From Bacteriovoracaceae bacterium UBA6200 (lineage in GTDB: Bacteria; Bdellovibrionota; Bacteriovoracia; Bacteriovoracales; Bacteriovoracaceae), in contig DISW01000012.1 in assembly GCA_002422605.1 (NCBI GenBank), positions 62,001-126,000 on the forward strand: 64,000 nt of DNA. The letters are read 5' to 3'. Numbering within the stretch: the stretch's first letter is position 1; each line of letters begins with the position of its first letter. This document shows positions 1 through 9,031 of this stretch, piece after piece. A program made the translations under genes and the position numbers. The notes under the pieces are model-generated. The model worked only from the letters and a program-made list of their open reading frames with translations, ran no database searches and was not told the DNA's origin.

Positions 1-2167
1 TGATACTGCCTACTCCGGAGACAAATCCTGCCAAATCAGTTCCACGCACAAGAGGTTCAGTAAAATATAAGTTCGTACCTTGTGGGACAGCATCCGTATC
101 TAGTGTTTGCCAGGTTTTATCCCCTCTATAATAGGTCGTGGTGTCACTCAAAGCGACAGAATTCTCTTTATTGGATAAAGATGTACTTAAACCAGCAATC
201 TTCGATTGAGAAATATTTGCAGAGCCAGAGATGTCGTCATCTACAATGGTGTTATCGATAATTTTAGAAGAGCTGATTGTATTAATATTTATCGTAGCAT
301 TTGAAACAGTACCGGAAAGATCACCACCGATAGCACTTGAATCAGCGGCTGCTGGGGCCGCCCAAGATAAGTTACCTGCACCATCAGTTATCAAGGCCTG
401 ACCTGACAATCCAGGATTCTCCGGCAAGATGAAGTTAAGATTTTGGCCCGTAGATAAATTCGCTGTTACTTCCACCACATGAGTATTTACTTTGAATCTT
501 AGAGGACCTGTTAATGAGATATCTCCTATCACACTCACTTTTGCATCAGGACTATCTGTTCCAACCCCAATTTCTGAAAAGCTTGCGCCTCCAGTGAATT
601 TAGAAAATGTTGTTGTCGTGGCCCCTCGATCAGTCACCGCCTGCAAAGTATCTGTTTCTGCAGTTAGGAAATCTGGAATCCAACTCTGCCAACTGGCGCC
701 GTTAGATCTTAACAAATTACCTGAAGTTCCGGGAGCAACGAAACTAATGACTCCAGTAGTGTTATCATAAAGAATCGGTCCTTCGGCCGAAACGGCATTT
801 CTTGCTGAAGTTTGAAAATTAACCCAACTCTTTGTTCCGTCCCAATACTCTCCAGCGTTCCCAACAATTATTTTATTTTCTTTATTGGATAAATTAAGAG
901 CGAGGTCCTTAATTTTTGATTGATCAATATCTGCCAGAGCAGCAATGTCTACGTTTGTAATTGTTCCATCAGCAATCTTGGACGAAGTGACTGAAGAAGT
1001 ATTTATCACAGCACTTGATACTGTTCCGGAGAGATCGCCTCCCAGAGGACTTGAATCGGCCGCTGCTGGGGCCGCCCAGGATAAGTTTCCAGCACCATCA
1101 GTCACTAAAGCTTGACCTGCAGTTCCTTTCGCCGGCGGAAGTACAAATAATAAATTTTCAGCAGTCGTAGCATTCGCTTTGAGTTCAACTTGAAAAGCAT
1201 TAGGCTTAAATTTTATGGATCCAGTAAGTGCGGCATTCCCCGAATAGGATATGTCATTAACCCCAACTGTCGTCCATTGTGAGGCGTTTACTCCAGAGAC
1301 CTGACCATCCACGTAATTCTTGGTGGCGGCTTCCATAGGAAGAGCTGGATCATTCGAAAGAGTAAGTGTCCCTGATAAAGTTCCTCCGCTCAGCGGTAAC
1401 TTCGAATTATCCAGAGTTTCATCAAGCACACAACTCCAATACACTGGCCCTGCATTCATTTTAAGTTTTTGATGATCCAAACAAAGGGGCACATCTGTAA
1501 AGGCCATGGCCCCCAAGTTCGCTCTGGCACTAGCGGCATCGACAGCACCAGTCCCGCCCATTGTGACGGAAAGAAGACTTGAAGCAGATAAATTCCCGGA
1601 GGCATCGTTCACAACAATTTGATTAGAAGGTCCAGGAGCAAGTTTGGAACGGGGAATATTTCCCTGAAGCATTTCCTCAGTAATCGTGCCCGGAGAAATT
1701 TCCGTCTCCAAAGTTTTGGGAGTCCACCCACCTGCTTCCCAACTTAAAATTTGTCCAGGAGTAGCATCCATTTGATCTAACTGCTTTGCAGTTTTCGAAA
1801 CCAATGCATAAGGAAGTGAATGAATGGCCTGGAAGGAATAAAAACGCTCAGGCGTCTGAGTGCGATCAATTACTCTGATGCTGATAGTGTGCCCATCTGG
1901 GGTATTCTGGATAACTTGATTTAAATTACAATCAGGAAACTCCAGACCAACATGGAAGACTCCATTAGCGAGCGAGACATTATCCGCCAACTGGGTACAT
2001 AAAATAATTCCCGTATTATTTGAATAGGCCAATTCAAAAGATAATTTTGCATAACCAGTTACCGGAGAACCGTTGGCATTTACTAATCTTCCGGAATAGC
2101 TAAGCGACTCAAAACCATGAGCGAAAGGGATTGTTAATAAGAGTGAGATGAGAGCAAGATATCTCAT
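1..2167 (-). CDS. MAT1: mosaic adhesive trimer-type fibre protein, C-terminus outside window
   Basis: This is the N-terminal 722 residues of a long secreted fibre; the reading frame stays open to base 1, so shaft end and tip are missing. It starts at ATG 2167 with a signal peptide (MRYLALISLLLTIPFAHG), then the anchor domain beginning SLSYSGRLVNANGSPVTG, which ends near a QMDATPGQILSWE motif at about residue 140. A Cys-pair module follows (CLDHQKLKMNAGPVYWSC), then shaft modules with LPLSGG, AAADSSAIGGDLSGT and GTDSP repeats. It is closest to MAT2, which lies directly upstream on the same strand. The family is known from Bdellovibrio as trimeric fibres that recognise prey; the role here is inferred from that family. 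A phage tail fibre is less likely because of the signal peptide and the absence of phage genes. Confidence 0.85.
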   Translation of the reverse strand, partial: MRYLALISLLLTIPFAHGFESLSYSGRLVNANGSPVTGYAKLSFELAYSNNTGIILCTQLADNVSLANGVFHVGLEFPDCNLNQVIQNTPDGHTISIRVIDRTQTPERFYSFQAIHSLPYALVSKTAKQLDQMDATPGQILSWEAGGWTPKTLETEISPGTITEEMLQGNIPRSKLAPGPSNQIVVNDASGNLSASSLLSVTMGGTGAVDAASARANLGAMAFTDVPLCLDHQKLKMNAGPVYWSCVLDETLDNSKLPLSGGTLSGTLTLSNDPALPMEAATKNYVDGQVSGVNASQWTTVGVNDISYSGNAALTGSIKFKPNAFQVELKANATTAENLLFVLPPAKGTAGQALVTDGAGNLSWAAPAAADSSPLGGDLSGTVSSAVINTSSVTSSKIADGTITNVDIAALADIDQSKIKDLALNLSNKENKIIVGNAGEYWDGTKSWVNFQTSARNAVSAEGPILYDNTTGVISFVAPGTSGNLLRSNGASWQSWIPDFLTAETDTLQAVTDRGATTTTFSKFTGGASFSEIGVGTDSPDAKVSVIGDISLTGPLRFKVNTHVVEVTANLSTGQNLNFILPENPGLSGQALITDGAGNLSWAAPAAADSSAIGGDLSGTVSNATININTISSSKIIDNTIVDDDISGSANISQSKIAGLSTSLSNKENSVALSDTTTYYRGDKTWQTLDTDAVPQGTNLYFTEPLVRGTDLAGFVSGVGSI

Positions 2168-2266
2168 GTATACATTTTAAGAGATGTTTAACATGGGTTT
2201 GGTTTTATTATTTCTGCAGATTTACTAAAGGAAAACCCTGACTAACTTATTGAATTCACGAAAGAT

Positions 2267-2329
2267 GTAGCGCCTCTTAAAAGCATGGATAGGCAGAGAT
2301 TTCCGTGCCTACCTCTAAGAGTTGGCTAC
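2267..2329. other. Nested inverted repeat between MAT2 and MAT1
   Basis: Three nested complementary arm pairs are visible: GTAGC 2267-2271 with GCTAC 2325-2329, CTCTTA 2274-2279 with TAAGAG 2316-2321, and TAGGCA 2290-2295 with TGCCTA 2306-2311. The element starts at the MAT2 stop codon. On the minus strand no T-tract follows, so it is not a classical intrinsic terminator. It could be a 3' stabilising hairpin, an attenuator or a processing site. Confidence 0.5.
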
Positions 2330-5300
2330 TAAAACTTGATACAATAGAGAACGCTGATATTCTTGGCCCTTGTTTCCGATGCTGACCGACCAGTTTTAAT
2401 ATTTCCTACATGGAAATAGGCATCCCCTCTTGAACCAGGATTCCCCCCCGCTGCATAAGTTGAATCAGGATTATTATCAGAGAATGCAACCACATTATCC
2501 GTTCCTGGTGATTGACTGGTAATATAGTGAGTATGTTGTTGAAGAGCATCTAACTGTTTTGTTCCTACATTATCGCCGACTGTACCATCGCCTCGATTCG
2601 TTCTGCTGACCGCATCGGGATCCGATCCAGAGCCAGCATTCAGCCCCCTTAAAAAATAGCCGCGAAGATCTGGAAGATTGAATGTTGTTGATCCGTCACC
2701 TGATCCATACATCGTTCCAATGGCCGCAAATAAAGCAGAATAAGTCACACGACTGACAGCTGCCCCATTGGCCATAAGATGATTTGCAGGACAAGAGGCA
2801 GTCATCATTGTTTGAATACTTCCAACAGGGGGACCAGAAGACGAGCCAATAACATTCCAATAAGTACCATCACAAAATTCCATATTCTTAATAGAGCTGT
2901 TATATCTTTGAGTTCCTTCGGTTGCTGCATTACATGTTGGTTGCGATCCTATTTTTATTGCTCCATTGACGTCCAATGCTGTTTGAGGAGTATTAGTGCC
3001 AATACCGACGTTACCTGTTGAACGATACACACTTGATCCAGATTCAGTCCATTGTCCACTGGTAATGGGAGCAGTGCCAGTTCCTTGATAAACGGCAACA
3101 TAAGTTTCTGGATAATCCATGAGGCCTCCATTATAGCCCCATGTAACGATTTTAACTGAATTGGCAGCTTTACCTGAACCACTTCCATTGTCGACTGATG
3201 CCCAAGAACCATCACCATTTCCGGTATTCACACCACCAGTCACTACTGCATAGTTGGTATCACTTAATGATTGGGCAAAGTTGACCACAAAACGACCCGT
3301 GGTGGTTTTCGTTACTGAGTTGACATTAAATGAACTTAGGATTGTTCCAGCAGCATTAAATGAAACCCAAGCAACTGCTGAACCCGGCGTACCTGCTGCA
3401 ATTGCGGAAGTTAAGACAGTGCCATCAGGAAACTTAAAACCTCCTGAAGTCGATTCAACAATACCCGACACTGTTAAAAGTGATGTTGGTAAGGTAGTCC
3501 CGATCCCAACATTACCAGTAGAGTAAGAAACGACGCTACCTGATTTATTCCATTGTCCATTTGCCTGTAAAGCTGCGACATTACCATCTATTTTACTTAT
3601 GGCAGTTTGAATTGAATCACCACTGGCCACTGTTCCCGTGGATATTCCATAGCCAAAAAGTAAGGCTGATCTCGCAGCAGCATCAAAGTTCTGCCAAGTT
3701 TTATCACCTCTATAAAAATCTGTAATAGCTCCAGCCGCGATCGTTCCTTGTTTTGAGTTTAATTGAGACTGAATACCTGAAGTAACCCCATCTAAATAAC
3801 CAAATTCTGTATTTTCAACATTTCCTGCAGCTATTTGATCCGCATTCAAAGAAGCTATCGTTGAAGTTGGAGCAACCCAACTTAAAACTCCTGCCCCATT
3901 AGTCTTTAAAACATGCCCATCACTCCCATCAGCAGAAGGAAGAGTATAAGTCGTATTCCCAGCTGTGGCAGTAGCTGCCAGACCTACATATCCAGAAGTC
4001 GCTCCCGTTAATCTGAGAGTCCCTCGTACATCTAATTGAGTTTGAGGGTTGGTAGTGTTAATACCAACAAATCCATTCGGAGCGATTGTCATTCTTGGAA
4101 GTCTGGTTGTCGTTCCAATTCCAGTCGTCCCAAACTCAATAGAAGTTCCCTGAGCTGTCCCTGTAAAATTTTCGGCGGCTTTCATTTCGATGGAAGCAAC
4201 ATTATCTGTAAACTGAGTCGGAGAATAAGAACCTCCACCAAAAAGGCTCATTAAGCGATCACCTGAAACCACAGGAAGTAAAGTTCCAGGAACACCTCGA
4301 GATTTAGAAAAATGAATCTCGGCGCCTTCATTTGAATCTTGAATTTTTTCGGCCAGGATAGTTCCCCATCCGGTTGAGGTAATATGAAGTGGCATGGCAG
4401 GGTCAATATTTCCAATCCCTACTCTCCCGGTATCAAAATAAATATCACTTCCATCATCTTGCCACTGAGTAGCCTCGCCGGCCTTTAAGTCCACATAGGC
4501 CTTAGTCGCTGCATCCTGAGCAAGAGTAGGATCGGCCAGATCAATAATTTTATTATTACTTAAAGTTAGATTGTTGGTGATAACACTTGAACCATCCCGA
4601 AGGATGTAATTCCCCTGATTACCAGCAAGTTTCTGGATGGCCGTTAAAATACTATCTGCACTCGAAACAATTCCAGCTCCTGAAATAAAACCTGCAAGGT
4701 CCGTTCCTAGGACTAGTGGCTCAGTGAAATATAAGTTCGTACCTTGTGGGACAGCATCCGTATCTAGTGTCTGCCAGGTTTTATCCCCTCTATAATATTG
4801 AGCAGTCGTTCCAGCAACGATCGTTGGTTGTTTTGAATCAATTTGAGTTTGAATATTGCCGGTTAGATTATTTAAATAATCAAACTCAGCATTACTGACA
4901 AGCCCATTAGAAATTTTAGCTGCATCGAGATTATTAATGTTTGAAATTCCATCTCCGACCTGTGAATCAACGTAAGCCTTCGTTGCCGCGTCTTGGGCCA
5001 GAGTTGGATCGGCGAGATTGACTATCTTTTTATTACTTAATGTAAAATCTCCCGTGATGACACTGCTGCCATCCCTTAGAACATACTTCCCAAGGGAATC
5101 ATCAATCTTCCCAATTGCTGCTTGAAGAGAATCCCCATCAGTCACAGCACCAGGGAGTTTAACGTAGCCCGAAAGCTTCGCACTTCTGGCAGCTGTATCA
5201 AAATTCTGCCAATTTTTGTCTCCTCGGTAGTACTGATCAATTGTACCTGCTGTAAGACTCGGTTCCTTATTGTCTAATGCCGCTTCAAGACCAGAAATCT

Positions 5301-6549
5301 TACTTCGGGCAATTCCGGCCGTGGGAGAAATATCATCGTCAACTATAGTGCTATCAACGATTTTAGAAGAACTGATTGTATTATTATTAATGGTGGCATT
5401 CGAAACCGTTCCGGAAAGTTCCCCTCCAATCGCACTCGAATCTGCTGCAGCAGGAGCGGCCCAGGATAAATTCCCATTTCCATCGGTAACCAAGGCCTGT
5501 CCTAAAGTTCCTTTTCCCGAAGGGAGGATAAAGAGCAAGTTCTCGGTTGTCGCATTATTTGCTTTCAATTCTACCTGGTAACTATTCAGCTTAAATTTAA
5601 TAGCAGAGACTGAAGCTGATCCGGCATACGAAATATCATTGGCACCAACGGTGGTCCATTGAGAGGAGTTCACATCCCCTACTTGAGAATCAACATAGGC
5701 TTTCGTTGCCGCTTCGAGGGAAGATGTTGGATCAGCGGCGAGGACAAGAGAACCTGTTAGTGTCCCACCAGAAAGAGGTAATTTACTATTATCAGTTGCT
5801 TCATCATTGGCACAACTCCAGAATACAGGTCCTAGATTCATCTGCAATTTTTGATGGGCCAAACAATTAGGAACATCAGTAAAGGCCATTGCTCCTAAAT
5901 TCGCTCTGGCATTGGCAGCGTCACTTGCTCCGGTACCTCCAAGAGAAAGCGGAACGAGATTAATACTTGATAAATTCCCGGACAGATCATTGACGACAAT
6001 TTCATTCGGGATGCCTGCTGAAATCTTTGAACGCAGAATGTTTCCTGACAACATATCATTTGTTACAGATCCATCAGTAATTTCTGCCGTTATCGTTTTT
6101 GGCTTCCACTCTCCATCTTCCCAATTTAAAACCTGACCGGGAGTTGCTCCCATCTGATCTAGTTGTTTCGCTGTTTGCGATACGAAGGCATAAGGAAGAG
6201 AGTGAATGGCCTGAAATGAATAAGCTTTCTCTGAAGCTTGAGTCCGATCGATTACTCGAATGCTTAATGTTTGCCCGGTTGGTGTATTTTTTATGACTTC
6301 GACAAGGTCACAATCAGAAAACTTTAAGCCGACATGGAAAACACCATTTAATAAAGAAACATTATCAACATTTTCCACACACAAAATGGCGCCGACATTA
6401 CTTGAATAGGCCAATTCAAAACTTAATTTGGCATAACCAGTTACAGGTGAACCGTTGTTATTAACTAATCGACCTGAATAGCTAAACGACTCAAAGGCGT
6501 GAGCATTGACTAGAGAGAAAATGAATAGAATGAGAGAGAGAAATCTCAT
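2329..6549 (-). CDS. MAT2: MAT-type fibre protein with phage tail-collar tip
   Basis: A complete 1406-residue secreted fibre. The signal peptide (MRFLSLILFIFSLVNAHA) is followed by the SFSYSGRLVNNNGSPVTG anchor domain and the Cys-pair module CLAHQKLQMNLGPVFWSC of the block-1 subfamily. The shaft contains several AAT.KAYVDSQVGD and YYRGDK.WQ modules and GIG..P repeats. Two tip-like parts are visible: a beta domain near residues 1085-1185 resembling a domain of phage tail-fibre ends, then a tail-collar domain (about 1235-1406) with LFAAIGTMYGSGDG, NLPDLRGYFLRG and a terminal KNISVLYCIKF. It shares a 71-base almost identical stretch with MAT1. Family assignment is firm; prey or surface binding is inferred. 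Confidence 0.88.
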   Translation of the reverse strand: MRFLSLILFIFSLVNAHAFESFSYSGRLVNNNGSPVTGYAKLSFELAYSSNVGAILCVENVDNVSLLNGVFHVGLKFSDCDLVEVIKNTPTGQTLSIRVIDRTQASEKAYSFQAIHSLPYAFVSQTAKQLDQMGATPGQVLNWEDGEWKPKTITAEITDGSVTNDMLSGNILRSKISAGIPNEIVVNDLSGNLSSINLVPLSLGGTGASDAANARANLGAMAFTDVPNCLAHQKLQMNLGPVFWSCANDEATDNSKLPLSGGTLTGSLVLAADPTSSLEAATKAYVDSQVGDVNSSQWTTVGANDISYAGSASVSAIKFKLNSYQVELKANNATTENLLFILPSGKGTLGQALVTDGNGNLSWAAPAAADSSAIGGELSGTVSNATINNNTISSSKIVDSTIVDDDISPTAGIARSKISGLEAALDNKEPSLTAGTIDQYYRGDKNWQNFDTAARSAKLSGYVKLPGAVTDGDSLQAAIGKIDDSLGKYVLRDGSSVITGDFTLSNKKIVNLADPTLAQDAATKAYVDSQVGDGISNINNLDAAKISNGLVSNAEFDYLNNLTGNIQTQIDSKQPTIVAGTTAQYYRGDKTWQTLDTDAVPQGTNLYFTEPLVLGTDLAGFISGAGIVSSADSILTAIQKLAGNQGNYILRDGSSVITNNLTLSNNKIIDLADPTLAQDAATKAYVDLKAGEATQWQDDGSDIYFDTGRVGIGNIDPAMPLHITSTGWGTILAEKIQDSNEGAEIHFSKSRGVPGTLLPVVSGDRLMSLFGGGSYSPTQFTDNVASIEMKAAENFTGTAQGTSIEFGTTGIGTTTRLPRMTIAPNGFVGINTTNPQTQLDVRGTLRLTGATSGYVGLAATATAGNTTYTLPSADGSDGHVLKTNGAGVLSWVAPTSTIASLNADQIAAGNVENTEFGYLDGVTSGIQSQLNSKQGTIAAGAITDFYRGDKTWQNFDAAARSALLFGYGISTGTVASGDSIQTAISKIDGNVAALQANGQWNKSGSVVSYSTGNVGIGTTLPTSLLTVSGIVESTSGGFKFPDGTVLTSAIAAGTPGSAVAWVSFNAAGTILSSFNVNSVTKTTTGRFVVNFAQSLSDTNYAVVTGGVNTGNGDGSWASVDNGSGSGKAANSVKIVTWGYNGGLMDYPETYVAVYQGTGTAPITSGQWTESGSSVYRSTGNVGIGTNTPQTALDVNGAIKIGSQPTCNAATEGTQRYNSSIKNMEFCDGTYWNVIGSSSGPPVGSIQTMMTASCPANHLMANGAAVSRVTYSALFAAIGTMYGSGDGSTTFNLPDLRGYFLRGLNAGSGSDPDAVSRTNRGDGTVGDNVGTKQLDALQQHTHYITSQSPGTDNVVAFSDNNPDSTYAAGGNPGSRGDAYFHVGNIKTGRSASETRAKNISVLYCIKF

Positions 6550-6638
6550 TTCTTATATTTTAAGGGATTCCTAATAGATTTCATCGGATTACTGAAATTT
6601 CGAAAAAGTCTTAAAACTTGAGCTCTAACTCTCTGAAA

Positions 6639-6658
6639 CCCTTAACAAAATTTAAGGG
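6639..6658 (-). terminator. Possible weak stem-loop after the lipoprotein gene
   Basis: CCCTTAA 6639-6645 pairs with TTAAGGG 6652-6658 across a six-base loop, between the lipoprotein stop codon and the MAT2 start. The stem is A/T-rich and no T-run follows on the minus strand, so termination is uncertain. Confidence 0.3.
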
Positions 6659-6711
6659 CTTCATTGGAGTGTTCGGCAATGTTTTCCAACATATACTTAA
6701 ACTATTGGCAC

Positions 6712-8970
6712 CTAAGGGGCCGTATAAAGAACAGAAGATGTACCTGAGCCAGCATTTCCCGCCAAGTCAGTGACATTGACCCCATCAATAGAAATAGAAA
6801 CTGTATCACCTGGATTACAAGTTGCTACGATATCGAAAACCACTTCGGCCCCATTAGCTATAGCATTTTGAATCAAAGCGGAAGCGCATGTAGAACCTGT
6901 GGTATCAAAATCAGCGACATCAACTGAATCGGACTTTATGTCTTCATCGAATGCTACCCGGGCCAATACCGGGACACCGGTTTGTGAACCAGGTGAGAAA
7001 GCTCCGGCCACTGGGCCGGTCGTATCTAGAGTATAAGTAACTACGTCACTACCTACTCCAGCATTGCCATAAATATCTGTTATGCCATTGTTTGTTACGG
7101 TTAATGACAGAGTTTCTGTCTCAGCACAGGCTCCACCAGATAAATTTACTGTTACTTCATTGCCACTAACAGACCCAATTGTTTTAGTTGGATACGAGGA
7201 ACATGATCCAGTTAATGCGAAATCATCATCTATGTTCACGGTTGCGGAATCTAAATCCTCTGAGAAAGAAAAGAGTATAGAGGCCGGTACAGAGTTAACT
7301 GTGCCGGAAGCTGGAGTAATTGAAAGAACTGAAGGGCCTGTCGTATCGACTGTATAAGTTTCAGTTAATATAACAGTTCCCGGATTCCCTGCAGAGTCAG
7401 TTATGTCGGCACCATCAAGAGTAACAGTCAGGGTTTCTCCATCGGTACATGCAACGCCATAAAGTTCAAAATCTATAGAGGTTCCAGAGGTTAGTGTTGT
7501 TACCCCGGCGGTAACACCAGTACCGCATGTGCCGCTTATCGTAAGGTCAGAGCCAGCAACAGAAGTAATAAGAACCTCTTCGTCAAAACTCACAGTAACG
7601 GAAGTTGGAGCAGCACCCATTGGACCAGAAACAGGTGTGATAGAAGTGGCAACAGGGCCCACATCATCAAATGTGTAGGTAGCATTGGCCGTGCCAGAAC
7701 CTGCTGAACCTAAAGTATCGAGAACAGTCGATAGGTCAATCTCTACATCAAAGGTTTGAGTATGAGTACACGTTCCTCCGGTCAACGTAATTTCTGCCGT
7801 TGGCCCGGATATAGGACCTATGCCTACTGTCGGTAGAGGTGCGCAATTTCCTGTCACACTAAAAGCTGAAGCAGATAAAGAATTAGGGTCAATATCTTCA
7901 CTAAAAGTTACGTCAACAGTTGCTGGAATAGCATTTATATTACTTGTTCCTGGATTAAAGGTAGCAGAAGTTGGACCTACAGCATCGATTGTATAAGTTG
8001 TGACCAACAGACCTGTTCCAGGGTTAACAGCACCATCCTCAATTCCAGTAAAATCCAATGTGATCTCTACTGTCTCACCAGCAGCACAAGTAGGAGGCGT
8101 TAATGCAATTGTTCCGGTTAACGAAGTTGTATCAGTGATTGAAATATTTGGTTTAATTGAACAAGTACCGCCAACAGTAAAGTCGCTTATATCAAGACCA
8201 TTAAAAGATTCAGGGAAAGTGATGACAACACTTGGAGGCAACGTCGTATATGTCCCTCCGGCGGGATCAAATGTAGCTGTTGAAATCCCCGTGTTATCCA
8301 CAGTCACAGTGCTGCTCATATTTGAAGCTAAAGAAGTTCCTGCGAGGTTGGTGGCCGTACCTGCCCCAACTGCAACTCCAAAAGTTCCATCACCTGTACA
8401 GTTACCAATTGTCACATGAGGTGTCGAAGTCGTTCCATCTGTAACAGTAATATCAGCACAATCAACTGTACCAGTATCACTGATAAGAATATCGGCGGCC
8501 GTAAGATTTACTTCGTCTGCATCTATATACTCAACAATAAAATTTACGGTGTCCGTGGCTTTTATTAAAGCAGGCGAAGCAGAATCTTTAGTAACACTTG
8601 CCACAGGAGGTGTTGCAGTTAGGCTATAAGCAACTGAACTTGAAGAACAGATCGTTCCTCTAGCGCTGCTTGCACGAACTGAAAAATTATAGACACCAGT
8701 TGAAAGCTCACCACTCGTTAAAGAGAACTGTCCATTAGTTCCGGCCTGACCAGCAGCAAGGACAGAACCACTACATCCAGGAGCTGAAAACAAAACAACA
8801 GCAACAGAAGGAGAAGATTGGCCTTTAACAGTTGGAGTCGTATCATTACTTGGAGAGACGGGTGAAACAGTTAAAGAAGTCGGTGCATCTGGTGCTAACT
8901 CAATAATAGGATTTTGAGTTAAACAACTCGCCAGGAGAAATAGTAATGATAGTGAAGAAAAAATTTTCAT
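6712..8970 (-). CDS. Lipoprotein with tandem bacterial Ig-like domains
   Basis: A 752-residue lipoprotein. The start ATG 8970 gives a lipoprotein signal MKIFSSLSLLFLLASC with the lipobox LASC, so the mature protein would be acylated at Cys16. The rest is a string of six or seven repeats of about 90-100 residues, each with the pattern D.TGP....TP.SG......P..V...F.E......, VAG/TGTC in the middle, and ending YT.D. This is the SbsA-type Ig-like repeat seen in surface and adhesion proteins. Each repeat has a pair of cysteines (TCG/CS...C.DGETL) that could form a disulphide. No enzymatic motif was seen. It follows the barrel gene 9032-10279 by 61 bases on the same strand, so the two are probably co-transcribed. 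Binding partner unknown. Confidence 0.75.
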   Translation of the reverse strand: MKIFSSLSLLFLLASCLTQNPIIELAPDAPTSLTVSPVSPSNDTTPTVKGQSSPSVAVVLFSAPGCSGSVLAAGQAGTNGQFSLTSGELSTGVYNFSVRASSARGTICSSSSVAYSLTATPPVASVTKDSASPALIKATDTVNFIVEYIDADEVNLTAADILISDTGTVDCADITVTDGTTSTPHVTIGNCTGDGTFGVAVGAGTATNLAGTSLASNMSSTVTVDNTGISTATFDPAGGTYTTLPPSVVITFPESFNGLDISDFTVGGTCSIKPNISITDTTSLTGTIALTPPTCAAGETVEITLDFTGIEDGAVNPGTGLLVTTYTIDAVGPTSATFNPGTSNINAIPATVDVTFSEDIDPNSLSASAFSVTGNCAPLPTVGIGPISGPTAEITLTGGTCTHTQTFDVEIDLSTVLDTLGSAGSGTANATYTFDDVGPVATSITPVSGPMGAAPTSVTVSFDEEVLITSVAGSDLTISGTCGTGVTAGVTTLTSGTSIDFELYGVACTDGETLTVTLDGADITDSAGNPGTVILTETYTVDTTGPSVLSITPASGTVNSVPASILFSFSEDLDSATVNIDDDFALTGSCSSYPTKTIGSVSGNEVTVNLSGGACAETETLSLTVTNNGITDIYGNAGVGSDVVTYTLDTTGPVAGAFSPGSQTGVPVLARVAFDEDIKSDSVDVADFDTTGSTCASALIQNAIANGAEVVFDIVATCNPGDTVSISIDGVNVTDLAGNAGSGTSSVLYTAP

Positions 8971-9031
8971 ACAACCTCTTACTCTTATATCGTCCTAACA
9001 GAATCAAAAATTAATATTATTGAGTGTAAAT

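Noticed and set aside
6704..6721. TTGGCAC with GG-N10-GC near 6706, resembling a sigma-54 promoter
   Set aside because: The -12 half lacks TTGC, it overlaps the end of the lipoprotein gene, and only antisense sequence lies downstream.
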